A stretch of DNA of 64,000 bases from Bacteroidota bacterium (lineage in GTDB: Bacteria; Bacteroidota; Bacteroidia; Chitinophagales; BACL12), in contig JAKQVC010000223.1 of assembly GCA_029571985.1 (NCBI GenBank), forward strand, positions 23,051 to 87,050, in the 5' to 3' direction. Every line of letters starts with the position of its first letter. Position 1 is the stretch's first letter. Under the pieces are notes generated by a model, which saw only the letters and a list, made by a program, of their open reading frames with translations, was not told where the DNA came from and did no database searches. Below, piece after piece: positions 25,735 through 33,581 of the stretch. The position numbers and the translations under genes were made by a program.

Positions 25735-27276
25735 TCAATGTTTAAAGTGTCGAGTGCCACTCATAACCATTGGTATACCATGTGCATCGCAAAAATCAAT
25801 GCTGTCTTTATCACGTACACTTCCTCCCGGTTGAATAATTGCACTTATACCTGCCAGATATGCAATTTCAACACAATCAGCAAATGGAAAAAATGCTTCA
25901 CTTGCCATCACAGATCCACGCACATCAAAACCAAAGCCTTTTGCTTTTTCAATAGCCTGTTTTAATGCATCAACTCTCGATGTCTGACCAGTACCACAGC
26001 CAATCAGCTGACCATCCCGAACCAGTGCTATACCGTTACTCTTCAAGTGTTTCACGGCCTTTTCGGCAAAGAGTAAATCCTGTATTTGCTGTGCATCCGG
26101 CTTCGCAACCGTAGCCATTTGCAGGGCTGATGCCTGGGTGGTTTTCAGGTTTCTATCCTGCACTAAAACGCCATTCAGCATGCTTTTAAACTGCTTTTGC
26201 GGAAAACTAAACAGGCGCTGTAGCAATAAAATGCGGTTCTTTTTACTCTTGAGCAGAGCGAGTGCATCATCCTCAAATGCAGGCGCAATAAGCACTTCAA
26301 AGAAAAGCTCATTGATTTTGGCGGCTGATTCTGCATCAATTGGACGATTAGATATCAATACCCCTCCAAATGCCGAAACCGGATCGGCGGCGAGTGCCTT
26401 ATCCCAAGCCTCTGAAACCGTTGCAGCAGTAGCTAATCCGCAGGCATTGGTGTGCTTGATGATGGCAAAAGTAGCCTTACCTTCCGCATGGTCTGAGGCA
26501 AATTCTTCCATCAGATACATGCAGCTTTCAATATCAACGAGGTTGTTATAGCTAATCTCTTTGCCGTGGAGTTGCTCAAATGCCTCGTTTAAGGGCCCAT
26601 AGAAGGCTGCTTGCTGATGCGGATTCTCGCCGTAACGCATGCCTGTTTTCGGAGCATAGCGCATATCCATATGTTGGTGCTGATTCATCCATCCGTAAAT
26701 GGCAGAATCATAATGAGAGGTAATTCCAAAGGCTCTTTTTGCAAATTCAGCCCTTTGCTCAAGTGTGGTTTCTGCACCATTCACTAATATTTGTTCTAAA
26801 ACGCTGTAATCATCTTTAGATGCAATAATGAGCACATCGTGATAATTTTTTGCAGCTGCACGAATCAATGAAACACCACCTATATCTATCTTCTCAATTA
26901 TCTCATGAATATCTGTTGTATGACTTACGGTCTCTTCAAACGGATATAAATCAACAATAACGAGGTCAATTTCCGGTATGTGAAACTGCGTGAGTTGTTG
27001 TTGATCTTCGGGACTATTTCTTCGGGCTAAAATGCCTCCAAAAACCTTTGGATGTAAGGTTTTCACGCGACCGCCCAAAATACTGGGATATTGAGTCAAA
27101 TCCTCAACTGCCTGCACAGGAACGCCTAAATCTTCAATAAAACTGCGTGTGCCGCCTGTCGAATACAGCACGACGCCATGTTTATGCAACAGATGAATGA
27201 TAGGCTCAAGTTTATCTTTATAAAAAACCGAGATAAGTGCAGATTTAATTTTTACCGGAATTTGCTGATGGTCCAT
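25735..27276 (-). CDS. purH: Bifunctional AICAR transformylase/IMP cyclohydrolase
   Basis: 513 residues, carrying the last two steps of IMP synthesis. N-terminal MGS-like cyclohydrolase domain (residues 1-~195: KSALISVFYKDKLEP, GVVLYSTGGTRSFIEDLG, KTLHPKVFGGILARR) and C-terminal transformylase domain with RYGENPHQQAAFYG and the catalytic Lys-His in IIKHTNACGLA. GSVMASEAFFPFADCVEIA and PGGSVRDKDSIDFCD complete the signature. Start at ATG 27276 (MDHQQIPVKIKSALIS); the in-frame extension to 27318 has no homology feature. Downstream of purN by 78 bp, with a -7 box in the gap. Confidence 0.96.
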   Translation of the reverse strand: MDHQQIPVKIKSALISVFYKDKLEPIIHLLHKHGVVLYSTGGTRSFIEDLGVPVQAVEDLTQYPSILGGRVKTLHPKVFGGILARRNSPEDQQQLTQFHIPEIDLVIVDLYPFEETVSHTTDIHEIIEKIDIGGVSLIRAAAKNYHDVLIIASKDDYSVLEQILVNGAETTLEQRAEFAKRAFGITSHYDSAIYGWMNQHQHMDMRYAPKTGMRYGENPHQQAAFYGPLNEAFEQLHGKEISYNNLVDIESCMYLMEEFASDHAEGKATFAIIKHTNACGLATAATVSEAWDKALAADPVSAFGGVLISNRPIDAESAAKINELFFEVLIAPAFEDDALALLKSKKNRILLLQRLFSFPQKQFKSMLNGVLVQDRNLKTTQASALQMATVAKPDAQQIQDLLFAEKAVKHLKSNGIALVRDGQLIGCGTGQTSRVDALKQAIEKAKGFGFDVRGSVMASEAFFPFADCVEIAYLAGISAIIQPGGSVRDKDSIDFCDAHGIPMVMSGTRHFKH

Positions 27277-27293
27277 AGTGCAGTAATTGGCCG

Positions 27294-27301
27294 CAAAATT
27301 A
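27294..27301 (-). promoter_or_regulatory. TAnnTTTG -7 box before purH
   Basis: Minus-strand TAATTTTG, 17 bp before the purH ATG, in the purN-purH gap. No clear -33 element was found at the usual spacing. Confidence 0.4.
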
Positions 27302-27354
27302 CCGGTGATTAGCCACAAAATATCCCTTTGTGTACACTTTGTGTGCGCTGGCGA

Positions 27355-27966
27355 TTAGTTCCTTTCTGTTAACAACAGTTTTTCCACCACCCGGGGAAGA
27401 TGTCTGTATTCCAGTTCCCGCACTTTTTCTTCTATGGTTTCTGGTGTATCCTGAGCTGTAACAGGAACCCTTGCCTGAAACACAATGGCACCATGGTCAT
27501 AAATTTCATCTACCTCATGAATCGTAATACCGGTTTCCGATTCACCTGCTGCCAGCACCGATTGATGCACACGCTTACCATACATGCCCTTGCCACCAAA
27601 TTTTGGTAATAATGCCGGATGCAGGTTGATAATGCGATGCGGAAACGCGCTGATAACGCGCGAAGGAACCAGCGCCAGAAACCCGGCAAGCAATACCATA
27701 TCTATGCGATACCTGCGAAGTAACTGCAACAGGAGTTCATCGGCATCCTCACTTTTGAGTTGCACTATCTCGCAGGCAACTCCGTATCGTTCTGCCACCT
27801 GAATTACCCCGGCACCCGATTTATTGCACACAATCAACGCAACATATATAGAAGCATGCTTGGCGAAATACTGAATTACATTTTCCGCATTTGTTCCTGA
27901 GCCACTGGCAAAAATGGCAATACGTTGTTCCCGAAATGGCAATCGCGCGTCAAAGTCCGAACTCAT
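27355..27966 (-). CDS. purN: Phosphoribosylglycinamide formyltransferase (GAR transformylase)
   Basis: 203 residues. Transfers a formyl group from 10-formyltetrahydrofolate to GAR in purine synthesis. Signatures are IAIFASGSGTNAENVIQYF (phosphate loop), INLHPALLPKFGGKGMYG with the catalytic Asn-His, and GITIHEVDEIYDHGAIV with the catalytic Asp. Overlaps the upstream lipoprotein gene by 17 bp, ATG within its last codons. With purH it forms a purN-purH pair. Confidence 0.95.
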   Translation of the reverse strand: MSSDFDARLPFREQRIAIFASGSGTNAENVIQYFAKHASIYVALIVCNKSGAGVIQVAERYGVACEIVQLKSEDADELLLQLLRRYRIDMVLLAGFLALVPSRVISAFPHRIINLHPALLPKFGGKGMYGKRVHQSVLAAGESETGITIHEVDEIYDHGAIVFQARVPVTAQDTPETIEEKVRELEYRHLPRVVEKLLLTERN

Positions 27967-29425
27967 CCATCAATACTTTTTCAAAAAATGCATCCATGGT
28001 AATCAGACCATCCAGTTTATTGAGTTCAAGTGTTGAAATCACAAAATTGGTATTGCCGGCGCCATCTGCCTTAGAGGCAATAACTGTTGATACGCCTGTC
28101 CATGGTGTAAACGTCAACGTAATATTATCTTTTGCTGTTAATTCTGCTGCATATAAAGGTGTAGCGCCAATTTGCAGATTAATCGGCTTCACTACTCCAA
28201 CAATACTTGTTCCCTGTAATGCAGGCCAATCTGCTTCCAACGCCTGCAATCCGGCACCTAAATCAAGAATCAGTGTTGTATCCTCCGGGTTAACTAATGA
28301 AGCAATAGGCGTAAAGTCGAGGAAATTACTCAGCGGATCAAACGAACTTGAAATATATACACTCATCAACATCTTGCCCCCTGAATTAAAAAAGGCTTCA
28401 GTTGTTTTTTGGGCAAGCGAAAATGAATTGTTGGCATCATTACTAAACCAGATAATCACATCAAACATATCAAAAATCTTACCCTGCGTCAGATTGTCGG
28501 CTGATTGCTGGGTGTAGGCCCCATCTACGGTTGAAAACACCTGCATCGTATCTACCGTTGTGATACCCTGAGTGGCCAGATGATTGATATAAAATGCCTC
28601 ATTAGTTGTCGTGCTATATCCATTCACCAATAAAACTGTGCTGTGCACACGTTTAATATAAATAGAATCGGCAGCCACGAATGGACTCGTTGCATTACTT
28701 TGATCAACAGCCCTTATATAAAATGTATTCCAGGCATCTCCACTTAAACCGGAAATAGTTTCACCTAAAGCTATAGTGCCTCCGTTTGGAAATATCTGAC
28801 AAGACAATGCTGTTTCAGTTGGATTTTCGGCTTCAATAATGGCACTGCTGGTTGTTGCACTTAATTGCACAATTGGTCCCGTGGTATCATTAAAACATAT
28901 TTCATAATGATCCAGGTTTTGAAAGCCGTCAGGATCACTGCCTTCCCAGAAATACCGCAACGCAGGAAACGATTTAACAGGAACATTCAAACCGGGAATA
29001 ACGGTTACCTGGGGCGGACTATTCTTTACCGGAACAGTGAGTGAAGCCGGCGTAGGGTCTGTATGTTGTTGATTATCGATTGCCCGGATATGGAAAACAA
29101 AATCTGCAGAATCAGCTCCGGGAGGTGGCGCCAAAATGAAAGTACTGTCTAAAGCTGTAGTGTATTGCCAGATTGTGGCATCTGTAATCACCGCATCAAA
29201 TGAAAATTCAAATCCTACAATAAATCCGTCAGGGTCATCACCCCACCATTGCAGGCTTACCTCACTTTCCAATCGATCATCACCAAAACGAATGATTGTA
29301 TCGGTAACCAAATAGGTTTCAGGTGTCGAATTATCCAGCAATTCCCCCTCAAAACCCCTGCTACAACCGGTGGCCACCAACATACCGAGCATGCTGCCAA
29401 TTGATATATACACCCATTTTTTCAC
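27950..29425 (-). CDS. Lipoprotein of unknown function with Ig/Fn3-like modules
   Basis: 491 residues. N-terminal lipoprotein signal with Cys21 in VATGC. Residues ~30-270 look like two Ig/Fn3-like modules (SLQWWGDDPDGFIVGFEFSF, then YFWEGSDPDGFQNLDHYEICF, the same W.G.DPDG.. pattern twice). The C-terminal ~210 residues (VLLVNGYSTTTNEAFYINHL, FDVIIWFSNDANNSFSLAQ, GGKMLMSVYISSSF) look like an alternating alpha/beta domain of the class I glutamine-amidotransferase-like shape, without an evident catalytic triad. I do not recognise a named family. It sits upstream of and overlaps purN, an odd pairing with no obvious functional link. Confidence 0.7.
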   Translation of the reverse strand: MKKWVYISIGSMLGMLVATGCSRGFEGELLDNSTPETYLVTDTIIRFGDDRLESEVSLQWWGDDPDGFIVGFEFSFDAVITDATIWQYTTALDSTFILAPPPGADSADFVFHIRAIDNQQHTDPTPASLTVPVKNSPPQVTVIPGLNVPVKSFPALRYFWEGSDPDGFQNLDHYEICFNDTTGPIVQLSATTSSAIIEAENPTETALSCQIFPNGGTIALGETISGLSGDAWNTFYIRAVDQSNATSPFVAADSIYIKRVHSTVLLVNGYSTTTNEAFYINHLATQGITTVDTMQVFSTVDGAYTQQSADNLTQGKIFDMFDVIIWFSNDANNSFSLAQKTTEAFFNSGGKMLMSVYISSSFDPLSNFLDFTPIASLVNPEDTTLILDLGAGLQALEADWPALQGTSIVGVVKPINLQIGATPLYAAELTAKDNITLTFTPWTGVSTVIASKADGAGNTNFVISTLELNKLDGLITMDAFFEKVLMDEFGL

Positions 29426-29577
29426 TGCTGCGAAGATACAGGATATGCCTGATTGCAGGAAAGTCTTGTGTTAAGGATATTTTAATGCTGTTATACATGC
29501 ACCAAAGTGCGCATGTTCATTTTCTATAAATCGTAACAGCCGGGGTCAGGTGTTCAGCAGTAAAGCGGCAATCTCGG

Positions 29578-29585
29578 TATATTTG
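29578..29585 (+). promoter_or_regulatory. TAnnTTTG -7 box before the sugar acetyltransferase operon
   Basis: TATATTTG ends seven bases before the ATG at 29593, leaving a predicted 5' leader of about zero to three bases. Confidence 0.5.
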
Positions 29586-29592
29586 TCGCCAG

Positions 29593-30171
29593 ATGACCAC
29601 TCAATCGTACTTCGTCCATCCATCGGCTATCGTAGATGAAGGCGCCCAAATCGGCAAGGGCACCAAAATCTGGCATTTTGCCCATATCATGTCACATAGC
29701 CAAATCGGTGAAGATTGCATCTTAGGTCAAAATGTCTTTGTTGCAGCACAGGTCACCTTGGGCAATCGGGTTAAAGTGCAAAACAATGTATCTATTTACG
29801 AAGGCGTTGACATTGAGGATGATGTGTTTTTAGGTCCCAGCATGGTATTTACCAACGTGATTAATCCACGCAGTGCTGTAAACCGAAAACAGGAATTTAT
29901 GCGTACGCATGTGCAGAAAGGCGCAACCATTGGTGCAAATGCTACCATTGTTTGTGGTATTACGATTGGAAAGTACGCTTTTATCGGCGCCGGAGCGGTT
30001 GTAACGAAACATGTGCCTAATTATGCGCTGGTTGCAGGAAACCCGGCTCGACAAACCGGTTGGATGAGTGAAGCGGGCGGTAAACTTATTTTTGACGGAC
30101 ATGGAATTGCCGCCTGTCCTATCACCGGTGCCGCATATCATATTTCACAAGGTGAAGTCAGCAGATTATAA
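29593..30171 (+). CDS. Left-handed beta-helix acetyltransferase, WbpD/WlbB-like
   Basis: 192 residues of hexapeptide repeats: [61 protein letters not shown], followed by a C-terminal tail with a His and Cys ([11 protein letters not shown]). The pattern closely fits UDP-2-acetamido-3-amino-2,3-dideoxy-glucuronate N-acetyltransferase (WbpD/WlbB), which makes the 2,3-diacetamido sugar used in O-antigen or other surface glycans. The next gene is a WbpB/WlbA-like dehydrogenase from the same pathway, 11 bp downstream, which supports the assignment. Confidence 0.85.
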   Translation: MTTQSYFVHPSAIVDEGAQIGKGTKIWHFAHIMSHSQIGEDCILGQNVFVAAQVTLGNRVKVQNNVSIYEGVDIEDDVFLGPSMVFTNVINPRSAVNRKQEFMRTHVQKGATIGANATIVCGITIGKYAFIGAGAVVTKHVPNYALVAGNPARQTGWMSEAGGKLIFDGHGIAACPITGAAYHISQGEVSRL

Positions 30172-30182
30172 AAGCATATATC

Positions 30183-31208
30183 TTGAATCCTATCCGCTTT
30201 GCAATTATTGGTTATGGCCACATTGGTAAACGACATGCTGCTGTCATCCGCGCAACAGCCCATGCCGAATTAACTGCTATTTGTGATGCGGATGCAAAAG
30301 CTTTTTCCGGGGTAACAGATGTAAACACATATACAGATATATCTGCATTATTTACAGCCCATCCTGAGGTGGATGTAGTATGCATTTGCTCGCCAAACGG
30401 CCTACACGCCACACATGCATTAGCAGCCTTAACGGCACAAAAACATGTGGTGATAGAAAAACCCATGGCCTTAAGTACAATTGATTGCGACGCGATAATC
30501 ACGGCCGCACAACAACACAATAAACATGTATTCTGTGTGATGCAAAACCGGTTTTCACCACCATCGGCATGGATAAAAGAAATGATTACCACACAACAAT
30601 TAGGTAAAATATATCTGGTGCAGGTAAATTGTTTCTGGAATCGCGACGACCGGTATTATACAGGCGACACCTGGCATGGCACTGCTGATTTAGATGGCGG
30701 CACTTTATTTACCCAATTCTCGCATTTCATAGATACGATGCTTTGGTTATTTGGTGATATACAAAATATTCAAGCTCAATTTGCTGATTTTACACATCAG
30801 CATCTTACACAATTTGAAGATACCGGTTCAGTCCAATTTACTTTTGCATCCGGAGCATTAGGCACATTGCAATATAGCACTGCAGTGTATAATCAAAATT
30901 TCGAAAGCAGCATTCGCATTATTGCAGAGAAAGGAACAGTTTGCCTGGGCGGACAATACATGAATGAAGTTACTTATTGCGACATTCAGGATTATAGCAT
31001 GCCGCAGTTAGCACCCACAGCTGCACCAAATCATTATGGACCTTATGTTGGTTCTGCAGCTAATCATCATTTTATCATACAAAATGTGATGGATGTTTTT
31101 TCCGGTACCGCGCCTATCGCCACAACTGCCGAAGAAGGCCGACTGGTAGTAAATGTAATCGAACGTATGTATGCGCTTCGCAGTCCATCTTTACTGAATA
31201 AGTTATGA
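30183..31208 (+). CDS. Gfo/Idh/MocA oxidoreductase, WbpB/WlbA-like
   Basis: 341 residues. N-terminal Rossmann fold starting IRFAIIGYGHIGKRHAAVI (GxGxxG), then VVCICSPNGLHATHAL and HVVIEKPMAL (the EKP Lys is the catalytic candidate). RYYTGDTWHGTADLDGGTLF and FSHFIDTMLWLFGD resemble the WlbA branch, which oxidises UDP-N-acetylglucosaminuronate at C3. Start is TTG at 30183: the Rossmann strand begins five residues later and no ATG lies upstream in frame. It precedes UpxY with a 4-bp overlap. The aminotransferase (WbpE-like) needed between these two steps is not in the window. Confidence 0.85.
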   Translation: MNPIRFAIIGYGHIGKRHAAVIRATAHAELTAICDADAKAFSGVTDVNTYTDISALFTAHPEVDVVCICSPNGLHATHALAALTAQKHVVIEKPMALSTIDCDAIITAAQQHNKHVFCVMQNRFSPPSAWIKEMITTQQLGKIYLVQVNCFWNRDDRYYTGDTWHGTADLDGGTLFTQFSHFIDTMLWLFGDIQNIQAQFADFTHQHLTQFEDTGSVQFTFASGALGTLQYSTAVYNQNFESSIRIIAEKGTVCLGGQYMNEVTYCDIQDYSMPQLAPTAAPNHYGPYVGSAANHHFIIQNVMDVFSGTAPIATTAEEGRLVVNVIERMYALRSPSLLNKL

Positions 31209-31705
31209 CCATGCAGGCTAATTGGCATGTGGCCTATGTGCACGCACGCAGCGAAAAAAAAGTTGCCGAGCGATTAGCTAAACTTCAGATTATACATTTT
31301 CTTCCGCTGATAAAAACGGTTCGTCAATGGAGCGATAGAAAAAAAACAGTGAGTATACCGTTGTTTAATGGCTACATATTTGTTTTTGGTACAACCGAAA
31401 CGCTTACCCGGATTCGTATGATTGCAGGCGTTGTCAATTATATTTATACTGATGGAAAGCCCGCTGTTATTGCTGAAAAAGAAATCAGTATGATTCGTCA
31501 GTTTGTTGAATCAGGTATTCCATTAGTATCTGCTGATGACACGTTCTCAGCCGGAGAAAAAGTACGCATAACAGGTGGTCCGCTTCAGAACACTATTGGA
31601 GAATTAGTTGATGTGCGCAACGAAAAACAATTTATTGTACGTATCGAATTCATTCAACAGGTAATGATGTTAAAAACACCTGCAGGCTTTCTCGAAAAGG
31701 TGTAA
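31205..31705 (+). CDS. UpxY-type transcription antiterminator (NusG paralogue)
   Basis: 166 residues. NGN domain (WHVAYVHARSEKKVAERL, QWSDRKKTVSIPLFNGYIFV), then a KOW domain (FSAGEKVRITGGPLQNTIGELV). It matches the UpxY group of specialised NusG proteins that let RNA polymerase read through long polysaccharide operons. In Bacteroides UpxY is the first gene of a capsule locus; here it is the last of a three-gene unit, with the next gene convergent. It overlaps the dehydrogenase stop (ATGA). Its target operon is therefore not apparent. Confidence 0.88.
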   Translation: MTMQANWHVAYVHARSEKKVAERLAKLQIIHFLPLIKTVRQWSDRKKTVSIPLFNGYIFVFGTTETLTRIRMIAGVVNYIYTDGKPAVIAEKEISMIRQFVESGIPLVSADDTFSAGEKVRITGGPLQNTIGELVDVRNEKQFIVRIEFIQQVMMLKTPAGFLEKV

Positions 31706-31730
31706 GTGTAATTACTGCTTGATGCGCAGT

Positions 31731-32201
31731 TTATTTCTGAATAATATCTTTAGCTTTCAACCCGTCAGAATAATCGAAAGCAAATGTTTTTCTGAAAACG
31801 ATAAACTTCTGCACGGTAATTGAGCCCGACATGCCCACCTGCATCTGACCATCACCCATATAGGATTTTAATCCGGAGGCAACAATCCCACCTAAACTGC
31901 CAATATCGGTAGTCAGTGAAATCGGCATGGTAAAATCTGATTGTTTTTTCATGCGCACTTTTTCATCCAGTTGCGCGCTGCCAACCACCTTATTATCTAC
32001 TTTTATTTGAATCTCCATCGACCGGATCGTTCCGCCAATGGGATTTGGGTTATACAGGTTTAAATCCATATCAACCCGAGGCTCTTCAAACAAGTTAGAC
32101 ACGGTGAAATTATTGAGTCCTTTATAAGCCGGTTCCTGCGTGGCACAAGCACTCAGCAGTAGTAAGGCTGCACAAAATCCGGCAGCATAAATAGTACGCA
32201 T
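31731..32201 (-). CDS. LEA14/WHy-domain lipoprotein
   Basis: 156 residues. Lipoprotein signal MRTIYAAGFCAALLLLSAC with a good lipobox (LSAC), then one immunoglobulin-like LEA type 2 (WHy) domain: VSNLFEEPRVDMDLNLYNPN with the NPN signature, then KVDNKVVGSAQ and FTMPISLTTDIGSLGG. Such domains occur in plant desiccation proteins and in bacterial envelope lipoproteins of unknown role. Convergent with UpxY, 25 bp apart. Confidence 0.82.
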   Translation of the reverse strand: MRTIYAAGFCAALLLLSACATQEPAYKGLNNFTVSNLFEEPRVDMDLNLYNPNPIGGTIRSMEIQIKVDNKVVGSAQLDEKVRMKKQSDFTMPISLTTDIGSLGGIVASGLKSYMGDGQMQVGMSGSITVQKFIVFRKTFAFDYSDGLKAKDIIQK

Positions 32202-32256
32202 ATATCCTGTATTACAATTGTTGTGCCGAAATTACGACTCCAAAGGTTTTTTAGGC

Positions 32257-33447
32257 TTACTCAACCACAATAAATTGTGCTGTTTCTGTCATTATCCCGT
32301 CAGAGATACGCATCATATAATTACCAACCGGCAAATCCTCCACACTAATTACTGAAGGCTCTTGCTGATTGAGTACAAATGTGCGTACAATACTGCCCTG
32401 CATATCTACAATAATAGCTTCCAGTAAATCTTGGGTAAAGCCATCAACATTTATATGCATCATGCCACCGGTAGGATTCGGAAATAATTCAACCTGAGCT
32501 GTCGGTTCCGACGCATCAGCCAAACGACAGGAAGCGGGCACAAAATTTTGCATATCACTCCAATCGCTGATACTACCATCTGTGCATGTTGCACGAATTT
32601 GCCACTCATAGGCAACACCACAATTTAATCCGCTTAAAATTTTAGACGACTTTGAAGCGGATGCTTTAACGGATATCCATTCTGTTGCGCCAATTTCGCG
32701 ATAGCGGATGCGGTAGTTGGCTGCGTTTTCAGTTTGTTGCCATTTTACCTTTACCTGTGTTGGCGATACCACCTGTGTAATATATGGAAAAGGAGGCGCG
32801 CACACCAAACCGGTTTCTCCTGCTGTAATGGGCGCATTTGAAACAGTGTTATAAGCAAAATCATGGATGGTCAGCGAGTCGCCCAATGGACTAACACTTA
32901 TGCGAACCCAACCATAAAATTTTTGTCCCGGTGTTCGCAAACGGACTGCTACAAATTTCCCATTTTCACCTCCCCAATTGCCGTTGTCAACCACTGTACC
33001 CGGTGTATGATAATATTTCTTTAACTGCGCAGTTTTGTTACCGGCAGGCAAATTGTCTTCCACCCAATTCAAATCGTTATTAATCAGCATGCCGTAATCC
33101 ATAACAGAAGCATTATAATACCAGGGTTCGGGCAAAGTACCGGCAAAAGCCTGCAAATCATTTGGCCACATCCACTGTTGATTCATGTAATAATTACTGG
33201 TAAGCCATCCGCTGTACGAAACCGAGGCAAATGCACGGAAATAAAAATCAATTTCGCCATCAAGATTCATGTCGAGATTATAATACAAATCTTCGCTATG
33301 CGGCCAGGGATCTGTATCAGGATCCAGCACAATATCCGGATCAAAATTCGTATACGCGATTTGGGCTTGTGTGCCGGCAGGAAGCGCCAAAAAAGCGGTT
33401 GCAGCAGCGGACAAGCCAAGCAGCTTTTTGTGGTTCAGTGTATGCAT
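32257..33447 (-). CDS. T9SS cargo protein with Fn3 domain and type A sorting domain
   Basis: 396 residues. Signal peptide (LLGLSAAATAFLALPAGTQAQ), then ~185 residues of unclassified beta-rich sequence that begins with a DPDIVLDPDTDPWP motif and contains aromatic-rich stretches (FYFRAFASVSYSGWLTSNYY). A single fibronectin type III domain follows at ~195-290 (PTQVKVKWQQTENAANYRIRY). The end, FPNPTGGMMHINVDGF ... LPVGNYMMRISDGIMTETAQF, is a T9SS type A sorting domain. Probably secreted or surface-attached. Its role beyond that is not recognisable. Confidence 0.82.
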   Translation of the reverse strand: MHTLNHKKLLGLSAAATAFLALPAGTQAQIAYTNFDPDIVLDPDTDPWPHSEDLYYNLDMNLDGEIDFYFRAFASVSYSGWLTSNYYMNQQWMWPNDLQAFAGTLPEPWYYNASVMDYGMLINNDLNWVEDNLPAGNKTAQLKKYYHTPGTVVDNGNWGGENGKFVAVRLRTPGQKFYGWVRISVSPLGDSLTIHDFAYNTVSNAPITAGETGLVCAPPFPYITQVVSPTQVKVKWQQTENAANYRIRYREIGATEWISVKASASKSSKILSGLNCGVAYEWQIRATCTDGSISDWSDMQNFVPASCRLADASEPTAQVELFPNPTGGMMHINVDGFTQDLLEAIIVDMQGSIVRTFVLNQQEPSVISVEDLPVGNYMMRISDGIMTETAQFIVVE

Positions 33448-33469
33448 GTTGATTCAATTTTTGGGTAAC

Positions 33470-33499
33470 CAAATATACTGAGGAACGCTGAGCAGACAA
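33470..33499 (-). promoter_or_regulatory. Bacteroidota-type promoter for the T9SS cargo gene
   Basis: On the minus strand a TTTG core (33497-33500), a 19-nt spacer and TATATTTG (33470-33477) form an almost ideal -33/-7 pair. The ATG is 22 bp downstream of the -7 box. Confidence 0.65.
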
Positions 33500-33581
33500 A
33501 ATCGTCGTCAAAATGCGACAAATTGGCAGCATTCCGGCATGGCATATCGTTTGAGCCGGGAGAGATACAAAAAGAACACTT

